This document shows positions 13,142 through 22,344 of a stretch of DNA of 64,000 bases, in pieces. The notes under the pieces were generated by a model, which was not told where the DNA came from, searched no databases, and was given only the letters and a program-made list of their open reading frames with translations. The DNA comes from Leptobrachium leishanense (taxonomy: Eukaryota > Chordata > Amphibia > Anura > Megophryidae): the NCBI GenBank assembly GCA_009667805.1, contig CM019068.1:5005218-5069217 (forward strand). Reading direction: 5' to 3'. A program made the position numbers and the translations under genes. Numbering within the stretch: position 1 is the first letter of the stretch; every line of letters begins with the position of its first letter.

Positions 13142-15298
13142 TTAGCGGCTTGGCCTTACGGCGGCGGCGACGGCCCCGTGGCGGTGACAGGTCAGGAGAT
13201 CCTGCAGGTTGCAGGGCAGCGACCTCTTGAGATCCTGCAGGTTGCAGGGCAGCGACCTCTTGAGATCCTGCAGGTTGCAGGGCAGCGACCTCTTGAGATC
13301 CTGCAGGTTGCAGGGCAGCGACCTCTTGAGATCCTGCAGGTTGCAGGGCAGCGACCTCTTGAGCTCCTGCAGGTTGCAGGGCAGTGACCTCTTGAGATCC
13401 TGCAGGTTGCAGGGCAGCGACCTCTTGAGATCCTGCGGGTTGCAGGGCAGCGACCTCTTGAGATCCTGCGGGTTGCAGGGCAGCGACCTCTTGAGATCCT
13501 GCGGGTTGCAGGGCAGCGACCTCTTGAGATCCTGCGGGTTGCAGGGCAGCGACCTCTTGAGATCCTGCGGGTTGCAGGGCAGCGACGTCCTGAGATCCTG
13601 CGGGTTGCAGGGCAGCGACGTCCTGAGATCCTGCGGGTTGCAGGGCAGCGACGTCCTGAGATCTTGCGGGTTGCAGGGCAGCGACGTCCTGAGATCCTGC
13701 GGGTTGCAGGGCAGCGACGTCCTGAGATCCTGCGGGTTGCAGGGCAGCGACGTCCTGAGATCCTGCGGGTTGCAGGCAGCGACGTCCTGAGATCCTGCGG
13801 GTTGCAGGGCAGCAACCTCTTGAGATCCTGCGGGTTGCAGGGCAGCGACGTCCTGAGATCCTGCGGGTTGCAGGGCAGCGACGTCCTGAGATCCTGCGGG
13901 TTGCAGGGCAGCGATGTCCTGAGATCCTGCGGGTTGCAGGGCAGCGACGTCCTGAGATCCTGCGGGTTGCAGGGCAGCGACGTCCTGAGATCCTGCGGGT
14001 TGCAGGGCAGCGACGTCCTGAGATCCTGCGGGTTGCAGGGCAGCAAACTCGGGTTTTTGCTCAACCTCCAATTTAATGAGGTATGGGTGAGCCTCCAGCT
14101 CCTGAGGTTTCGGTTTAATGGGCAACCGAACAACGGTGGGTGACATGGAGAAGAGGGCACCAATGAAGGCAGATCTTGGGCAAGGTGTACTCGAGATGGT
14201 TTTGATAGCTGGAGTTATGTAGTCCGTCTCCAGGTGATAGCAAGGTACAGTGGTACGGTGAGTCATTCCAGCCGGGTGACAAACAGATGCCGCAACGCCA
14301 ACATACCCCTTATGCTGACCTGGGGGTCCCTGGGTGCGGCGTGCAGTCTGTCTGGAAAGGTCCAGACCAGCATCAGCGGCTTTCTCTTCTGACTCCGAGT
14401 CATCAGAAGGATATGGTGAAGGTGGCACAGCGTTCTGGTGAGGAGCGGCTTCCCGGAGTCTCAGGACCGATTCGAAGACCTCCAGGTCCTCTCTGCGAAC
14501 AACAGTCCCGTCTGAGGCATATGTGCAACAAGGAGATAGAGGGCTGGGTTCTGGCTTCTTGGCAACACTAGCCATGATGTATTGGTTAGGCTCAGTCTCC
14601 ATGGGCATGGCTGACTCAACATCTATGGAATCTTGCTCCATTGGCACGTCGGGATCGGAATCCGGTTCGGCGTACTCAATAGGGGTTTCCTGGTCTGACT
14701 CCTCAGAAGAAGCTTCTTGGGTAACCAGGTTTCTAGGTGCAGAGAGTCTGGTAGCCCTTGACTCAGGTTCCCTGGGAGCAGGGACACGCTTAGGTGCAGG
14801 AGGTTTGCTTACCCGGCTTCTTTTGGGAGTAGGCTGGGATAGGGGTCTTTCTTTGGGTACTTGCTTGATGGGTGATGAAGTCTTTTTCTGCAGGGCAGGC
14901 ACCGGCTTCCCCAACAAAGACTTTGTGGGCTTGATCGTTGGTGTAGCTATTTTTGGCTTGGTGGGTACTGTTTTAACCACCAGCCTGGTGGTTTTGACAG
15001 GTGCAGGCTCGGTACAAACAGGCTTTACAGGAACAGGGGTATGAAAGCATTTTGTACATGGATTAGGTGGGCGCAGCGGGCAGGCCGAGATTTGATGCAA
15101 GGGGCCCCCACAGTAGAAGCAGAGGTCTAGCGCCCTCCTCCTTGCCTTTTCTTCTGGGGTCAGCGGTCCTCTGGCTCCCTCTGTAGCAGGAACGCGCACC
15201 TTAGATGAGGTGCCCCTTGGGTTTTACTGCACATAATCAAGCAGGGAGTCCAGGTACTGCTGGATCTGTAGAAAGGCACCTTTCAAGTTCTTCACCAT
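13142..15298 (-). pseudogene. Gag-like protein of the non-autonomous LTR element (zinc knuckle plus repeats)
   Basis: The first ATG is at 15298, giving 24 codons ending with an in-frame TAA at 15224-15226. The same frame then stays open from 15223 to 13142. Early in it is the segment LTPEEKARRRALDLC leading into a CCHC knuckle (C-x2-C-x4-H-x4-C), the hallmark of Ty3/gypsy nucleocapsid. A Pro/Lys-rich and then acidic region follows, ending in a run of an 11-residue repeat (AALQPAGSQDV type) encoded by a 33-bp minisatellite. The capsid domain expected upstream of the knuckle is missing. One repeat near 13773 lacks a single base, which shifts the frame for the rest of the repeat. Decayed by at least one stop and one frameshift. 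Confidence 0.75.
13190..14045. repeat. 33-bp minisatellite inside the gag-like region
   Basis: About 26 tandem copies of a 33-bp unit containing gttgcagggcagcgac, with two main subtypes: ctcttga toward the left, gtcctga toward the right. The period is 11 codons, so it expands the encoded protein without breaking frame. One unit near 13773 has a 1-bp deletion. Confidence 0.97.
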
Positions 15299-15342
15299 GG
15301 CATGGATCACCGCGGGCTCACAGGTTTTGGACTTCCACATTC

Positions 15343-15989
15343 TGTAAGGGTTTGACTGCGGTGGGTGTAGCAGGTTGGGGTTGTGAGCCCAGGATGCAGT
15401 GATGAAGGCAGATTCAGAATAGCAATGAGTGTTTATTGCAGGTAAACACAGTGGCATGAAATCAGACAGGGTACAGGCAATGGCGTCGTCAGGGTTCAGC
15501 AAGGGGGTTCGGTACACGGCAAGGCTGGCAGAGAATAGTCGGTGGTACAGCAGGGGTTCGGTACACGGCAAGGCTGGCAGAGAATAGTCGGTGGTACAGC
15601 AGGGGTTCGGTACACGCAAGGCTTAGATGGGGGCAGAGGGGGAGCAGGATGGGAGGGTTACCGGTAAGTGAAGCAATGAGAGTCCAGATAAATACAGAGG
15701 GTCCTTGGAGTCTTTGGTTGTAGAATTCAGGAGATGGTCAGGAGGTTTCAGGGAGTTTGGCAGATAGGGTTGCAGTCAGTAACTTCAATGTGGAAGTCCA
15801 GGGTTGAGGGTGGGACTCCCTTATATGCAGGGCTAATCAGGGAGGATGAAGGGCAGGTGTGGATCCAGGGCCAGAACGGTAGAATCAGGAAGGTGAATTG
15901 TTTATACAAGGGTTTTGGAATCTGCAGGGAACATGTAGTAAAAGGCACAAAAAGCGGCGCGCGGGGGTGAGGGCCCCCAGGACCTTACA
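15343..15989 (-). repeat. 5' LTR of the gag-only element
   Basis: 647 bp, TG...CA boundaries. Compared with the other LTR it carries one extra copy of a roughly 50-bp internal tandem unit (ggttcggtacacggcaaggc begins the unit), three copies instead of two. Only a handful of other differences are visible, mostly near 15615 and 15905-15980. This implies a recent insertion. Confidence 0.92.
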
Positions 15990-15994
15990 GTAGG

Positions 15995-16940
15995 TAAGGA
16001 TAAGGATTTTGAACTTAATTCTGCAGTGGATGGGGAGCCAGTGAAGGGACTCGCAGAGGGGAGCGGCAGAGACAGAGCGGCGGGTGAGGTGAATTAGTCT
16101 GGCGGAGGCGTTCAGGATGGATTGTAGGGGGGAGAGGCGGGACAGAGGGAGGCCAGATAAGAGATTATTGCAATAGTCGAGTCGGGAGATTACCAGGGAG
16201 TGTATGAGTTGTTTTGTGGTGACAGCGGTAAGAAATGGCCGAATTCTGGAAATATTACGCAGTTGGTATCGGCAGGAGGAGGAAAGAGACTTGATGTGGG
16301 GGATGAAGGAAAGAGCAGAGTCAAGTGTAACTCCAAGACAGCGAACTTGGTTTGATGGGGAAATGGTGATACCCTCCACCGTGATAGAGAAGTCAGGAGG
16401 TGGGGAGGCATTGGAGGGAGGAATAAGTAGGAGTTCAGTCTTTGACATGTTGATCTTTAGGTGGTGGGAGGCCATCCAGGAGGAGATGCCAGATAAACAG
16501 TCACTGACTTTTGAAAGGACAGGGAGAGAGAGATCAGGGGTAGAGAGGTAGATCTGAGTGTCATCAGCGTAGAGGTGGTAATTAAAGCCAAAGCTGTTGA
16601 TGATTTTGCCCAGGGAGGAGGTGTAGATGGAAAAGAGCAGAGGACCAAGGACAGAGCCTTGAGGTACACCAACAGATAGAGGCAATGAGGAGTTGGAGCT
16701 ACCAGCAAAGGACACACAGAAGGACCTGTTGGATAAATAGGAGTCGACCCAAGAGAGCGCATTGTCACCGAGACCCAGAGAGTTGAGGGTCTGTAGAAGG
16801 AGGGGGTGGTCAACAGTGTCAAAAGCAGCCGAGAGGTCAAGCAGGATGAGAATAGAATAGTGGCCGTGTTTTTTAGCAGTTAGGAGGTCGTTGGTGACTT
16901 TGGTGAGGGCAGTTTCAGTTGAGTGTAGCGGACGGAAGCC
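15995..16940 (-). pseudogene. LINE reverse transcriptase, N-terminal remnant of the copy
   Basis: The open frame begins with [13 protein letters not shown] and carries the RT palm blocks [22 protein letters not shown] and the catalytic YADDTQ, followed by thumb and connection sequence such as [11 protein letters not shown] and LHWLPI. This is the classic order for L2/CR1/Rex1-group LINEs. There is no endonuclease domain, because the copy is truncated at its 5' end. The frame is intact up to about 15995, where the LTR element interrupts it. The downstream part of the same protein resumes at 11635. It would have acted in target-primed reverse transcription and is now dead. Confidence 0.9.
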
Positions 16941-16967
16941 AGATTTAATATTTAATAAATAGTCATT

Positions 16968-18235
16968 TAATATTAGAATATAATACTTAAGGTTTATAGA
17001 GTATATGATATTTATTTGTTGAGGTATTCTCTCAAAATAGAAAGATATTTGCACATAAAGCACAGGTTAATCACATATTAGTGTGTTAATCCATTCACAA
17101 AATATGAATGAACTGTTAACTCTTAGTTAATTGATGTGCAAATGAGGCTTGGAAATGGATTAACCCCTTGTATGATGCATTAAACATAGAAAAGAGGCTT
17201 GGAAGCAATTGATTGCTCATGTGTATGTAATTACTCTTAGTTAATTGATGTGCAAGCAAGGCTTGGTAATGGATTAACCCATTTATAATGCATTTTACTA
17301 ACATGGAAATGAGGCTTGGAAATGGATTAACCCATTTATAATGCATTTTACTAACATGGAAATGAGGCTGGGAAACAATGGATTAACCCATTTATAATGC
17401 ATTTTACTAACATGGAAATGAGGCTTGGAAATGGATTAACCCATTTATAATGCATTTTACTAACATGGAAATGAGGCTGGGAAACAATTGATTAACCCAT
17501 TTATAATGCATTTTACTAACATGGAAATGAGGCTGGGAAACAATGGATTAACCCATTTATAATGCATTTTACTAACATGGAAATGAGGCTGGGAAACAAT
17601 GGATTAACCCATTTATAATGCATTTTACTAACATGGAAATGAGGCTGGGAAACAATGGATTAACCCATTTATAATGCATTTTACTAACATGGAAATGAGG
17701 CTTGGAAATGGATTAACCCATTTATAATGCATTTTACTAACATGGAAATGAGGCTGGGAAACAATTGATTAACCCATTTATAATGCATTTTACTAACATG
17801 GAAATGAGGCTTGGAAATGGATTAACCCATTTATAATGCATTTTACTAACATGGAAATGAGGCTGGGAAACAATGGATTAACCCATTTATAATGCATTTT
17901 ACTAACATGGAAATGAGGCTGGGAAACAATTGATTAACCCATTTATAATGCATTTTACTAACATGGAAATGAGGCTGGGAAACAATGGATTAACCCATTT
18001 ATAATGCATTTTACTAACATGGAAATGAGGCTGGGAAACAATGGATTAACCCATTTATAATGCGTTTTACTAACATGGAAATGAGGCTGGGAAACAATGG
18101 ATTAACCCATTTATAATGCATTTTACTAACATGGAAATGAGGCTGGGAAACAATGGATTAACCCATTTATAATGCATTTTACTAACATGGAAATGAGGCT
18201 GGGAAACAATTGATTGCTCATGTGTCTGTAATTAC
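16968..18235 (-). repeat. Right arm of the foldback with inverted 56/53-bp satellite
   Basis: 16968-17130 is the complement of the unique arm segment at about 9775-9945. About 17290-18206 holds some 17 satellite units in reverse orientation with the same 56- and 53-bp classes. A near-identical 29-bp motif starting caattgattgctcatgtgt bounds the array on both sides (17206-17234 and 18207-18235). This suggests amplification between two copies of an older, longer unit. The arm ends at about 18235. Confidence 0.92.
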
Positions 18236-20054
18236 AATTAGTATACAACAAATATAAAGTGGCAGGAGGGATTCAGTGTAACAGACCTGTTTTACCAGCT
18301 GATGAAGACGGTGCTCCTTCGAAACGCGTTCTGGAATTTTATTTTAATAAATACGCTTTTTGAATCCTGCCGTTCCTGCTTCTTTGCGTTTGGAGTGGTT
18401 TTTGTGAATTTTTTTTCCTAAAAATTCATCTGTGGATACCCCAAGCCTGGAGGCTCCTCTGAGTGAATAAGCCCTTGGCCCTTGCTTTGCACATATAATA
18501 AGTATATGTTGTGGAATTACACTAGGGGATTCTCCCTCTGTTTTATGTTTCCCTGTATATGGAATTTCTGGAAAAAGAATATTTTAACAGGTTGTATAGG
18601 TGCCTGTAAAAGAAAAATACCTGGAAGGCGAATAATACTAGAGCCGGTACCTGGGCTCTTTGTTTGTCTGAACATTTCACGGAGAATATGTGAACATCCA
18701 TCTGAACACAGGGACTTTGACAGAGATTGGAGGCGCAACGCTGCTGCACTGACTCCGCCCTTTTGATTTGACGCAGAAATATATTGTAATTTTGACACGA
18801 TGGGGGGGGGGGACTCCACATTACTGTGCCTCCATGTAAATCCGGCCCCTGCCCACGAGGAATTCATCCATTATATCATTTTGAGGAATCCTTGGGATTG
18901 CTGCGTGGGCTGTGTTACCCCTGGCGAGCTGGCACCGCCGCGTCACCTTTATGTCAGTCATCGATTTCCAGTCACCGCATTCTTTGTTGTTACTGTATCA
19001 CACTGTTGTACGTCCGCTCTGGCTTTACTTTCCATGTACTGGTTTCAATAGAAGTATCTTTATTTTTTTTTGGTATTTAACACATGATATACCAAGATAC
19101 ACACGGGGGGGGGGGTTGCGAGTAATAAGCCGAAGTAAAACACTCATCCCATTGTTTCGGAATGTTGCGTCGGTGTGTTTATGTTGTTAGAAGTTTTGGG
19201 GTTTTTGTGCTCTTTTGTATTTGGACAATGAGACGGAGGATCTTGTGTCGTTTGTCCCACATATCTATAACATAAAACAGAGGCAGCGTGTCCGTTGCCA
19301 CGCTGCCTCTGCGCATGCGCGCACAACCAGCGTACTGCTGGGTGCGCGCCCATCCAACTGCCGGGCTGCACTTTACAGGAGGCGGCAAAAAAAGCCGCCC
19401 GCCGCTCAGCGGGACACGCGCAAACCGGTTTCTGTATCCCTGGCCTCCACTCTGGAGCACCTTGCGATGTCCTCAATCAGGTGTCTCTGTAGCGCTGGGA
19501 GGAAGTGATCATATGACGTCACTTCCTCCCGGTGCTCCCCCATGATGCACGCTGTAGCCGTGGAGGAGGGTGGTGGCTCACAGGACCCAGTCCCACTGAA
19601 GGTGCGTCAAATGCAGCGACTGCTCCTGGTACCGGGATAGCGTGCCCCCCCCAGCGGGAATTCAGGCTCCGGATCAGAAGTCCCTAAACATGCTGCTACA
19701 GAACCTGTGCTGCAGGATACTGGGCAAGGAGGAAGGTAATGCACCGGACAAACGCCACGATTCACAGGGCAGCTTTGTGGGACAGGGAGCCGGCAGCATG
19801 GTAGATCCCCCGGGTCCAGGGCAACCAGCCAGGGCCTCATGTGCCTCCTGCTGCACAATCAGTTTCATGAAGCCGCCTCTCTATGGAGGCTACCTATGGG
19901 GAATATGTGTGTGAGATAAACAGCATCCCGTGCCTGGCCATCAGAGGCAGATCCATGGGACATGTTGACCATTCTAGGCCTGCTAGAAATATATCTCTGG
20001 ACCCCAAAAATTTATGAATTATTGTATCAGAAATATGTGTATACTATATATTTT
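18236..20054. other. Unclassified region with a CpG-rich patch
   Basis: No gene recognised. 18288-18333 contains cagctgatgaag followed by cgaaacgcgttctgg, a module also found inverted near 56930-56985, so this is probably the end of a dispersed repeat. Long G runs occur at about 18800-18811 and 19105-19115. The stretch 19260-19610 is rich in CpG and holds the CRE/ETS palindrome listed separately. No lipase exon was found here. Confidence 0.5.
19497..19530. promoter_or_regulatory. Candidate promoter element: CRE flanked by inverted ETS-type sites
   Basis: A 12-bp perfect inverted repeat (gggaggaagtga / tcacttcctccc) encloses a 10-base centre. It overlaps a full cAMP-response element TGACGTCA (19514-19521) and contains two ETS-family cores (GGAAGTG and its complement). 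It sits in a CpG-dense patch. About 10 bases downstream a short open frame starts at tandem ATGs (19541 onwards) and meets a possible donor (aaggtgcgt, about 19600). Paired ETS and CREB sites are common in housekeeping promoters. No downstream gene is recognised, so the promoter role is inference. Confidence 0.35.
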
Positions 20055-21690
20055 TTTAAGGGGTCCCAGGAGGTTACAATCTAAGGGGTCCCATGAGCTT
20101 GCAATCTAAGGGGTCCCAGGAGCTTACAATCTAAGGGGTCCCATGAGCTTACAATCTAAGGGGTCCCATGAGCTTGCAATCTAAGGGGTCCCATGAGCTT
20201 ACAATCTAAGGGGTCCCATGAGCTTACAATCTAAGGGGTCCCATGAGCTTACAATGTAAGGGGGTCCCATGAGCTTACAATCTAAGGGGTCCCATGAGCT
20301 TACAATCTAAGGGGTCCCATGAGCTTACAATGTAAGGGGGTCCCATGAGCTTACAATCTAAGGGGTCCCAGGAGCTTACAATCTAAGGGGTCCCATGAGC
20401 TTACAATCTAAGGGATCCCATGAGCTTACAATCTAAGGGGTCCCATGAGCTTACAATCTAAGGGGTCCCAGGAGTTTACAATCTAAGGGGTCCCATGAGC
20501 TTACAATCTAAGGGGTCCCATGAGCTTACAATGTAAGGGGGTCCCATGAGCTTGCAATCTAAGGGGTCCCATGAGCTTGCAATCTAAGGGGTCCCATGAG
20601 CTTACAATCTAAGGGGTCCCATGAGCTTACAATCTAAGGGGGTCCCATGAGCTTGCAATCTAAGGGGGTCCCATGAGTTTACAATGTAAGGGCTCCCATG
20701 AGTTTACAATGTAAGGGGTCCCATGAGCTTGCAATCTAAGGGGTCCCATGAGCTTACAATCTAAGGGGTCCCATGAGCTTGCAATCTAAGGGGGTCCCAT
20801 GAGTTTACAATCTAAGGGGTCCCATGAGCTTGCAATCTAAGGGGGTCCCATGAGCTTACAATGTAAGGGGTCCCATGAGTTTGCAATCTAAGGGGGTCCC
20901 ATGAGCTTGCAATCTAAGGGGGTCCCATGAGCTTGCAATCTAAGGGGGTCCCATGAGTTTACAATCTAAGGGGTCCCATGAGTTTACAATCTGTCCCATG
21001 AGCTTACAATCTAAGGGGTCACATAAATTTACATCTGTCCCATGAGTTTACAATCTAAGGGGTCCCATGAGTTTACAATCTGTCCCATGAGCTTGCAATC
21101 TAAGGGGTCACATAAATTTACATCTGTCCCATGAGTTTACAATCTAAGGGGTCCCATGAGCTTGCAATCTAAGGGGGTCCCATGAGCCTGCAATCTAAGG
21201 GGGTCCCATGAGCTTGCAATCTAAGGGGGTCCCATGAGCTTGCAATCTAAGGGGGTCCCATGAGTTTGCATTCTAAGGGGGTCCCATGAGTTTGCAATCT
21301 AAGGGGGTCCCATGAGTTTGCATTCTAAGGGGGTCCCATGAGTTTGCAATCTAAGGGGGTCCCATGAGCTTGCAATCTAAGGGGGTCCCGTGAGCTTGCA
21401 ATCTAAGGGGTCACATAAATTTACACTCTGTCCCGTGAGCTTGCAATCTAAGGGGTCCCGTGAGCTTGCAATCTAAGGGGTCCCATGAGCTTGCAATCTA
21501 AGGGGTCCCATGATTTTACAGTCTAAGGAGTCCCATGAGCTTGCAATCTATCCCATGAGTTTACAATCTAAGGGGTCCCAGGATCTTACAATCAAAGGGG
21601 TCCTGTTCCTGTGAGTTTACAATCTAAGAGTGTCCTGTTTCCGTGAGTTTACAATCTGAGGGTCCGGTTCCCGTGAGTTTACAATCTACG
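20055..21690. repeat. 25/26-bp minisatellite
   Basis: About 60 tandem copies built on ccatgagcttacaatctaa followed by 4 or 5 G and tcc. Subtypes have acaatc or gcaatc. Some units are shortened to gtcccatgag joints or contain cacataaatttaca. Units at the right end (21595-21690) are longer and read cctgttcccgtgagttt, which resembles the 3' region of L2-type LINEs (see findings). Confidence 0.95.
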
Positions 21691-21911
21691 AGGGAAGAGG
21701 AACCTGCTCTAATATATAAATGCCTTTGTAATGCGCTGTCAGCTGCGCGCGCCCATCACAGCTGCTCAGTTGGCCCTCCTGTTGCGAATGGGACGGACGC
21801 GTTACAAACGTATTTATTTAGAGATACTCTTGGATAGGACATTGAAAAACAAATATGTGGACATGAATTCTGAGCTGGCGACGACAACAATTGACTGCCC
21901 TCCGGGCAAGC

Positions 21912-21915
<4 letters not shown>

Positions 21916-21944
<29 letters not shown>
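21916..21944. repeat. (GT)n microsatellite
   Basis: About 14 uninterrupted GT dinucleotides, 54 bp upstream of the first lipase exon in the window. Confidence 0.97.
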
Positions 21945-21998
21945 ACCACGTCCACCTCTTAAATGAACATGTGACTCACTCTGAAACGTCTCTCCCAG

Positions 21999-22106
21999 GT
22001 TTAGATCCAGCCAAGCCTCTCTTTCAAGGCACCAATGCTACTGTCCAACTTGATCCCACCGACGGGATGAAAGTGATTGCGTTTCACACGGACAAGGTCG
22101 TGCTAG
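21999..22106 (+). CDS. Pancreatic-lipase-like gene, exon with the catalytic Asp
   Basis: 108-bp internal exon, after acceptor ctctcccag and before donor gtaaac, phase 1 at both ends. It encodes GLDPAKPLFQGT, then LDPTDG and an FHTD motif. In the pancreatic lipase family the Asp of GLDPA is the triad Asp, and the LDPSDA...HTD stretch follows it. The Cys of the pancreatic GLDPAEPCFQGT motif is replaced by Leu. There is an NAT N-glycosylation sequon. The GHSLGAH nucleophile exon should lie upstream but was not found within the window. The protein is expected to be a secreted lipid esterase; substrate (triglyceride or phospholipid) is not determined. Confidence 0.9.
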
Positions 22107-22185
22107 GTAAACAAACACAACCCCATAAACCTAATGTTTTACAACCACAGAGATTAACCTTAGATCATTTGTTTTATATATTTAG

Positions 22186-22311
22186 GAGTCACAGGACCAA
22201 CTGGCCACTGTGACTTCAATCCCAACGGTGGAAAAATTATGCCGGGCTGCCCAGAAAAGTTTCTAAACATTGAATTACTTAACTCTACTACTCCTTTTAA
22301 CCTTACTAGCG
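22186..22311 (+). CDS. Pancreatic-lipase-like gene, exon with beta9 loop and start of the lid
   Basis: 126-bp exon after a tatatatttag acceptor, before donor gtacgt, phase 1 at both ends, separated from the previous exon by a 79-bp intron. It encodes GHCDFNPNGG and the PGC that opens the lid disulfide, then about 20 lid residues with NST and NLT glycosylation sequons. Only 10 residues separate the HTD of the previous exon from GH. That is shorter than in pancreatic lipase (16 by recall of the human protein) and like phospholipase-A1-type members. The donor opens directly into the 36-bp satellite intron. Confidence 0.9.
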
Positions 22312-22344
22312 GTACGTCCTGTATATATATATATATGTGTGTGT

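Larger units (their letters stand above)
11636..15989 (-). mobile_element. Young gag-only (non-autonomous) Ty3/gypsy-type LTR retrotransposon
   Basis: It starts TGTAAGG and ends CCTTACA, has two near-identical LTRs, and is flanked by the 5-bp target duplication gtagg (11631-11635 and 15990-15994). Removing it and one duplication restores the LINE reading frame. The internal region is only about 3.1 kb, on the minus strand. It encodes the zinc-knuckle end of Gag and long repetitive protein but no protease, RT, RNase H or integrase, so mobility would need proteins supplied in trans. A polypurine tract adjoins the 3' LTR. A primer-binding site could not be assigned confidently. Confidence 0.9.
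11151..16959 (-). mobile_element. 5'-truncated L2/CR1-group LINE, interrupted by an LTR element
   Basis: Minus-strand non-LTR retrotransposon. Its 3' end is a short ATT-type microsatellite tail at 11151-11170, next to a conserved 3' region (ataaagcgccagcatattcc near 11170). Its coding part reads from about 16940 leftwards. Target-site duplications tagtcatt flank it at 11143-11150 and 16960-16967. The inserted LTR retrotransposon (11636-15989) leaves only about 1.4 kb of LINE: the RT palm to C-terminus plus the 3' UTR. It inserted into the right arm of the foldback near the palindrome edge. Confidence 0.88.
1..18235. mobile_element. Giant foldback (inverted-repeat) element with satellite-filled arms, split by nested retroelements
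   Basis: The plus-strand 56-bp satellite (1-9590), the following unique stretch (9591-9945) and half of a central palindrome (to about 10540) reappear in reverse complement at 10590-11142 and, after a LINE insertion, at 16968-18235. For example the segment around 9775-9945 is matched nearly base for base by the complement of about 16965-17105. The left arm is at least 10.5 kb and its outer end lies outside the window. The right arm is about 1.9 kb without the LINE and ends near 18235. Known analogues are Foldback and Galileo transposons, whose long terminal inverted repeats contain tandem repeats. No transposase is seen, so an inversion or duplication of a satellite locus is the alternative. 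Confidence 0.6.

Noticed and set aside
12361..13230. Four overlapping Gly/Pro/Arg-rich frames
   Set aside because: All arise from the 27-bp GC-rich minisatellite; at most one minus-strand frame could belong to the gag-like protein.
15303..15342. Primer-binding site next to the 5' LTR of the gag-only element
   Set aside because: The first bases inside the LTR do not begin with the usual TGG and I could not match a tRNA 3' end with confidence.
19642..19740. Possible exon (frame around LNMLLQNLCCRILGKEE with a gtaatg donor)
   Set aside because: No family recognised, no supporting upstream acceptor or partner exon, and not in phase with any lipase exon; too weak to annotate.
20055..21690. CRISPR-like array
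   Set aside because: Units are contiguous with no unique spacers, and the genome context is vertebrate; it is a minisatellite.
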